DNA from: Thermoplasmata archaeon
Lineage (GTDB): Archaea > Thermoplasmatota > Thermoplasmata > Lutacidiplasmatales > UBA184
Length of the DNA stretch: 6,793 nucleotides
Reading direction: 5' to 3'
NCBI GenBank assembly: GCA_030046135.1
Contig: JASIEC010000071.1
Span: 1-6,793 of the forward strand
Below, piece after piece: positions 4,336-6,793 of this stretch. The number at the start of each line of letters is the position of its first letter. The stretch's first letter is position 1. A model generated the notes under the pieces. That model saw only the letters and a program-made list of their open reading frames with translations, was not told where the DNA came from and did not search any database. The position numbers and the translations under genes are program-made.

Positions 4336-6783
4336 ATGGACCGTACGGCCCGGCGGCAAGGGGTCCGATCGGCGGTCCCGCGATGGGCCGCCGTCCGCGC
4401 GGCGGCGGGCGTCGCGATCGTGCTCCTCGTCGTGATGTCGACGAGCGGCGGAGGGACCCTCACGCCGAGGCGGTCCTCGACTTCCCCCGCCGGCGCGGTC
4501 TCCCGCGGACCCGCCACGAGTCCGGTCGAGACGTCGACAGGAGCGGGTCGGCCGCAGGGCCGCGCCCAGGTCACCGCCTTCCCACCCCGGACGCCGGCCA
4601 CCGCCTACGCCCCCGGAGGGCGCCCCATGGGCGTCGCTGATCTCGGAGACGTCCCGAACGGGACCGTCTCCTATTCCGCCTCCTCCTTCCGGGGGGTGGC
4701 CACGGTCGCCTCCCTCAGCGTTTGCGCCGCGAAGTCGCCGTGCGGCAGCTCGTCGCTGACGGTCCAGCTGAATCTCAACTTCGCGTTCGTGAACCGGGCG
4801 CGATGGTACGACTACTGGGTCCAGGACGTGGCGGTCGTGAACTCGACGCTCGGCAAGGTCACGGATGTCGAGGATAACATCTGGAACTTCTCCAGCGCGA
4901 AGGCGACGATGGAGTCCTCCTCGGTCAAGGGAGCCGGCGCCGTCTACCCGTACACGGCGGACCTGTCGTTCTACGCGTACGCCGTCCCGACGTCGGTCGC
5001 CCTTACGTCGTTCACGCTCACGCTCAACGCGTCGATCTCGTCGTCCGGTCTCCCCTCCGTCACCTTCCTCTACGACCTCGGGGCCGGCACTGTCGCTTAC
5101 GACACCGTGACGTTCCCGTTCGCGACGGACCTTGCCGCCTCGTACGACTTCGTCGTCAACGGGACGACCCCGAACCCGTACGGCCTCGCGTACGACGCGG
5201 AGTGGATCGTCGGCGGGCCCGGCGACGGGGCGGGCACGATCGATCTCGCCTCCGACCTCGATCTCGCCCTCGCCGACTGGAACGGGCACAACTACGCGTC
5301 GGTCGCCGACGCGGTCGACTACGGGGAGGACACCGGCGAGACGATCACCGATGCGAACGTGACGGAAGCGCCGGCCTCGGGGGCCGGCGCGCTCGCGGCC
5401 GAGATCGTCTCCGGGACGGAGACGTACGGGACGTTGTGGACGCTCGCCACCGTCGCCAAGGTCGAGGTCGAGGGACCGGGCACCTGCAATGCGACCCTCT
5501 CCGTCGGCAACGGGTCCGTCCCGTACCTCGGGGGGAACGCGACGCTCTACCTCGACCCGGGGACGCTCGAGTTCGGGGTCGCCTGCGACGGGTTCTCGCA
5601 GAGCCTCGGGGCGGTGACCCTGGTCGCCGGGACGACGACCGTTCTCTCGTTCTCCAGCTGGGCGACCCTCGAGTTTGTCGCGTCGGGTCTCCCGAAGGGG
5701 GAGACGTGGGAGGCGACGTTCGGGCCGGACTCCGTGTCGGGGGACTCCGCCACCCTCGCGGCGTTCGTTCCGCTGGCGTCGTACGCCTACCGGATCGGGT
5801 CGGGCCCCGCCGGCTACCTCGCGGCCCCGGCGGCGGGTACCGTCGTCGTCCCGGCCTCGGGGATCACGGTCTCGATCGACTGGGGGGAGGTCGAGGTCTC
5901 CGCGACCCCCGCGTCGGTCGACCTCGGTGAGAGGGTGACGTTCAATGTCACGTTCCCGTCGAACGGATCGGCGTCCACGGTCGTATGGTCCGGGCTTCCC
6001 GCGGGATGCCCCGCCTTGAACACGTCCTCCCTTGCGTGCGAGCCGTCGGCGTCGGGAACGGCCTCGGTGACCGCCCGCGTCACCGACGCCAGCGGCGACG
6101 AGGCGACCAGCCCCTCGCTCCGCTTCGCGGTCGCGACGGACCCGTCGGTCACGACCCCCACGGCCGGGCCCGCGTCGATCGACGCGAACCAGACGGTGAC
6201 GTTTTCCACCACGGAAACGGGCGGCGTCGCGGCGTTCGGATACGTCTGGTCCGGACTCCCGGCGGGTTGCCCGACCGTGGACTCGACCTCGGTGACGTGT
6301 CGGCCGACCGCCCCCGGCCTGCTCTCTGTGAGCGTGGAGGTCGAGGATGGGAACCTGGCGACGAACCAGAGCCCGGCGCTCGCCTACACCGTGGTCCCCG
6401 ACCCGAGCGTTGCGAGCTTCTCCGCGACGCCCACCTCGGGCGCCCCGGGGACCTCGTTCCTGCTCGACGTCGCGGTGGTCGGCGGGGTCGGTCCGTACTC
6501 GTACAGCTACCTCGGGCTCCCGCTCAACTGCTCCGGGGAGAACCTCTCGACGATCTCGTGCCGGACGGGGAGCGTCGGGACGTACGTCGTCGAGGTGGAG
6601 GTGGTCGATGCGAACGGGATGGCGGCGAACCGGACCCTCACGTTCACCGTCCGGGCGTCGGGGCCCGGCCCCGCCCACCTGGACCCCTACCTCCTCGCCG
6701 CGATCGTCGGCGGGGTCGTCGCGGCCGGAGTTGCGGTCACCGCCGGACTCCTGTGGCGCCGACGGCCGGGCCGGGGCGCGTAG
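4336..6783 (+). CDS. Thermopsin-family (peptidase A5) cell-surface protein with Ig-like repeats and C-terminal membrane anchor
   Basis: Complete 815-residue exported protein. A basic N-terminus (MDRTARRQGVR) and hydrophobic segment (about 18-36) form a signal peptide or anchor, followed by a Ser/Thr/Pro/Arg-rich linker (40-95). Residues 96-365 match thermopsin, the acid-active, pepstatin-sensitive archaeal protease: YDYWVQDVAVVNS (158-170), VEDNIWNFSS (178-187), YDTVTFPF (255-262), YDAEWIVGGPGDG (286-298) and DWNGHNYASV (314-323). A 'FVASGLPKGETWEATF' module (447-462, extending to about 517), common in archaeal thermopsins, comes next. Three 87-residue Ig/PKD-like repeats fill 518-778. A membrane helix (about 784-807) followed by RRRPGR anchors the C-terminus, leaving the bulk outside. 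There are 17 N-X-S/T sequons and ten cysteines that pair naturally by proximity (130/136, 384/417, 558/568, 645/655, 732/742), as expected for a glycosylated, disulfide-bonded surface protein. Protease activity is inferred; A5 catalytic residues are poorly defined, and many such proteins may be structural or adhesive. Confidence 0.88.
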   Translation: MDRTARRQGVRSAVPRWAAVRAAAGVAIVLLVVMSTSGGGTLTPRRSSTSPAGAVSRGPATSPVETSTGAGRPQGRAQVTAFPPRTPATAYAPGGRPMGVADLGDVPNGTVSYSASSFRGVATVASLSVCAAKSPCGSSSLTVQLNLNFAFVNRARWYDYWVQDVAVVNSTLGKVTDVEDNIWNFSSAKATMESSSVKGAGAVYPYTADLSFYAYAVPTSVALTSFTLTLNASISSSGLPSVTFLYDLGAGTVAYDTVTFPFATDLAASYDFVVNGTTPNPYGLAYDAEWIVGGPGDGAGTIDLASDLDLALADWNGHNYASVADAVDYGEDTGETITDANVTEAPASGAGALAAEIVSGTETYGTLWTLATVAKVEVEGPGTCNATLSVGNGSVPYLGGNATLYLDPGTLEFGVACDGFSQSLGAVTLVAGTTTVLSFSSWATLEFVASGLPKGETWEATFGPDSVSGDSATLAAFVPLASYAYRIGSGPAGYLAAPAAGTVVVPASGITVSIDWGEVEVSATPASVDLGERVTFNVTFPSNGSASTVVWSGLPAGCPALNTSSLACEPSASGTASVTARVTDASGDEATSPSLRFAVATDPSVTTPTAGPASIDANQTVTFSTTETGGVAAFGYVWSGLPAGCPTVDSTSVTCRPTAPGLLSVSVEVEDGNLATNQSPALAYTVVPDPSVASFSATPTSGAPGTSFLLDVAVVGGVGPYSYSYLGLPLNCSGENLSTISCRTGSVGTYVVEVEVVDANGMAANRTLTFTVRASGPGPAHLDPYLLAAIVGGVVAAGVAVTAGLLWRRRPGRGA
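5887..6669 (+). repeat. Three tandem 87-residue (261-bp) Ig-like repeats in the thermopsin-like gene
   Basis: The units span residues 518-604, 605-691 and 692-778 and align without a gap. Shared positions include P525/P612/P699, S527/S614/S701 and the cysteine pairs 558/568, 645/655 and 732/742, each C-X9-C. Units 1 and 2 share W-S-G-L-P-A-G-C-P and remain similar in DNA (TGGTCCGGGCTTCCCGCGGG at 5986, TGGTCCGGACTCCCGGCGGG at 6247). Unit 3 has diverged (YLGLPLNC). Confidence 0.85.
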
Positions 6784-6793
6784 GGGACCGTGG

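Noticed and set aside
3275..4435. + strand open frames across purN (including one at 3481-4251)
   Set aside because: They run antisense to purN and across the spacers, and their translations are Arg/Ser/Pro-rich with no domain.
4225..6678. Open - strand frame continuing upstream of purN, giving an apparent 1024-residue protein
   Set aside because: It is antisense to the thermopsin-like gene, and its translation is Arg/Gly/Asp-rich with no domain. PurN homology begins exactly at the ATG at 4224.
1..6793. Mobile element, CRISPR array, toxin-antitoxin or defence island
   Set aside because: No transposase or integrase motif, no short regular DNA repeats with spacers and no terminal inverted repeats. 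The ParB-like gene lacks a ParA partner and a DNA-binding domain, so it does not indicate a plasmid partition locus.

Overview
The window looks like a piece of a high-GC archaeal chromosome. My best guess is a member of Thermoplasmatota, on three grounds: a large surface protein with a thermopsin (peptidase A5) domain followed by 'SGLPAGC'-type Ig-like repeats and a C-terminal membrane anchor; a PurN of the longer 'GGRGMYGPKVH' type; and short or absent leaders on the two divergent genes. The assignment rests on protein style, since no rRNA or other marker gene is present. Coding density is high and almost every codon ends in G or C. As a result, long antisense open frames appear everywhere and are not genes.

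Left part (1-3461, + strand): a tightly packed operon fragment. The first gene enters from outside the window and encodes the molybdenum-cofactor (large) subunit of a xanthine-dehydrogenase-family enzyme. Two bases after it comes the FAD subunit, which carries the extra four-cysteine loop that marks the beta subunit of 4-hydroxybenzoyl-CoA reductase (HcrB). The pair is therefore called hcrA-hcrB. This enzyme reductively removes the phenolic hydroxyl of 4-hydroxybenzoyl-CoA to give benzoyl-CoA, the hub of anaerobic aromatic degradation. The small [2Fe-2S] subunit (HcrC) is not in the window. The usual C-A-B order would put it just upstream. A 133-residue ParB/SerK-like protein starts inside the hcrB stop codon (GTGA overlap) and so appears translationally coupled to the reductase.

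Middle (3462-4335): a 142-base convergent spacer that contains a possible 35-codon gene with a strong Shine-Dalgarno sequence. Then comes purN on the - strand (purine biosynthesis), followed by a 111-base divergent spacer with a BRE/TATA-like element facing the next gene.

Right part (4336-6783, + strand): a complete 815-residue secreted, membrane-anchored thermopsin-like protein. It has three Ig-like repeats with an exact 87-residue period, each with a C-X9-C cysteine pair. It is probably a cell-surface protease or adhesin and has no evident functional link to the reductase operon.

I see no RNA gene, mobile element, CRISPR array or obvious island boundary.
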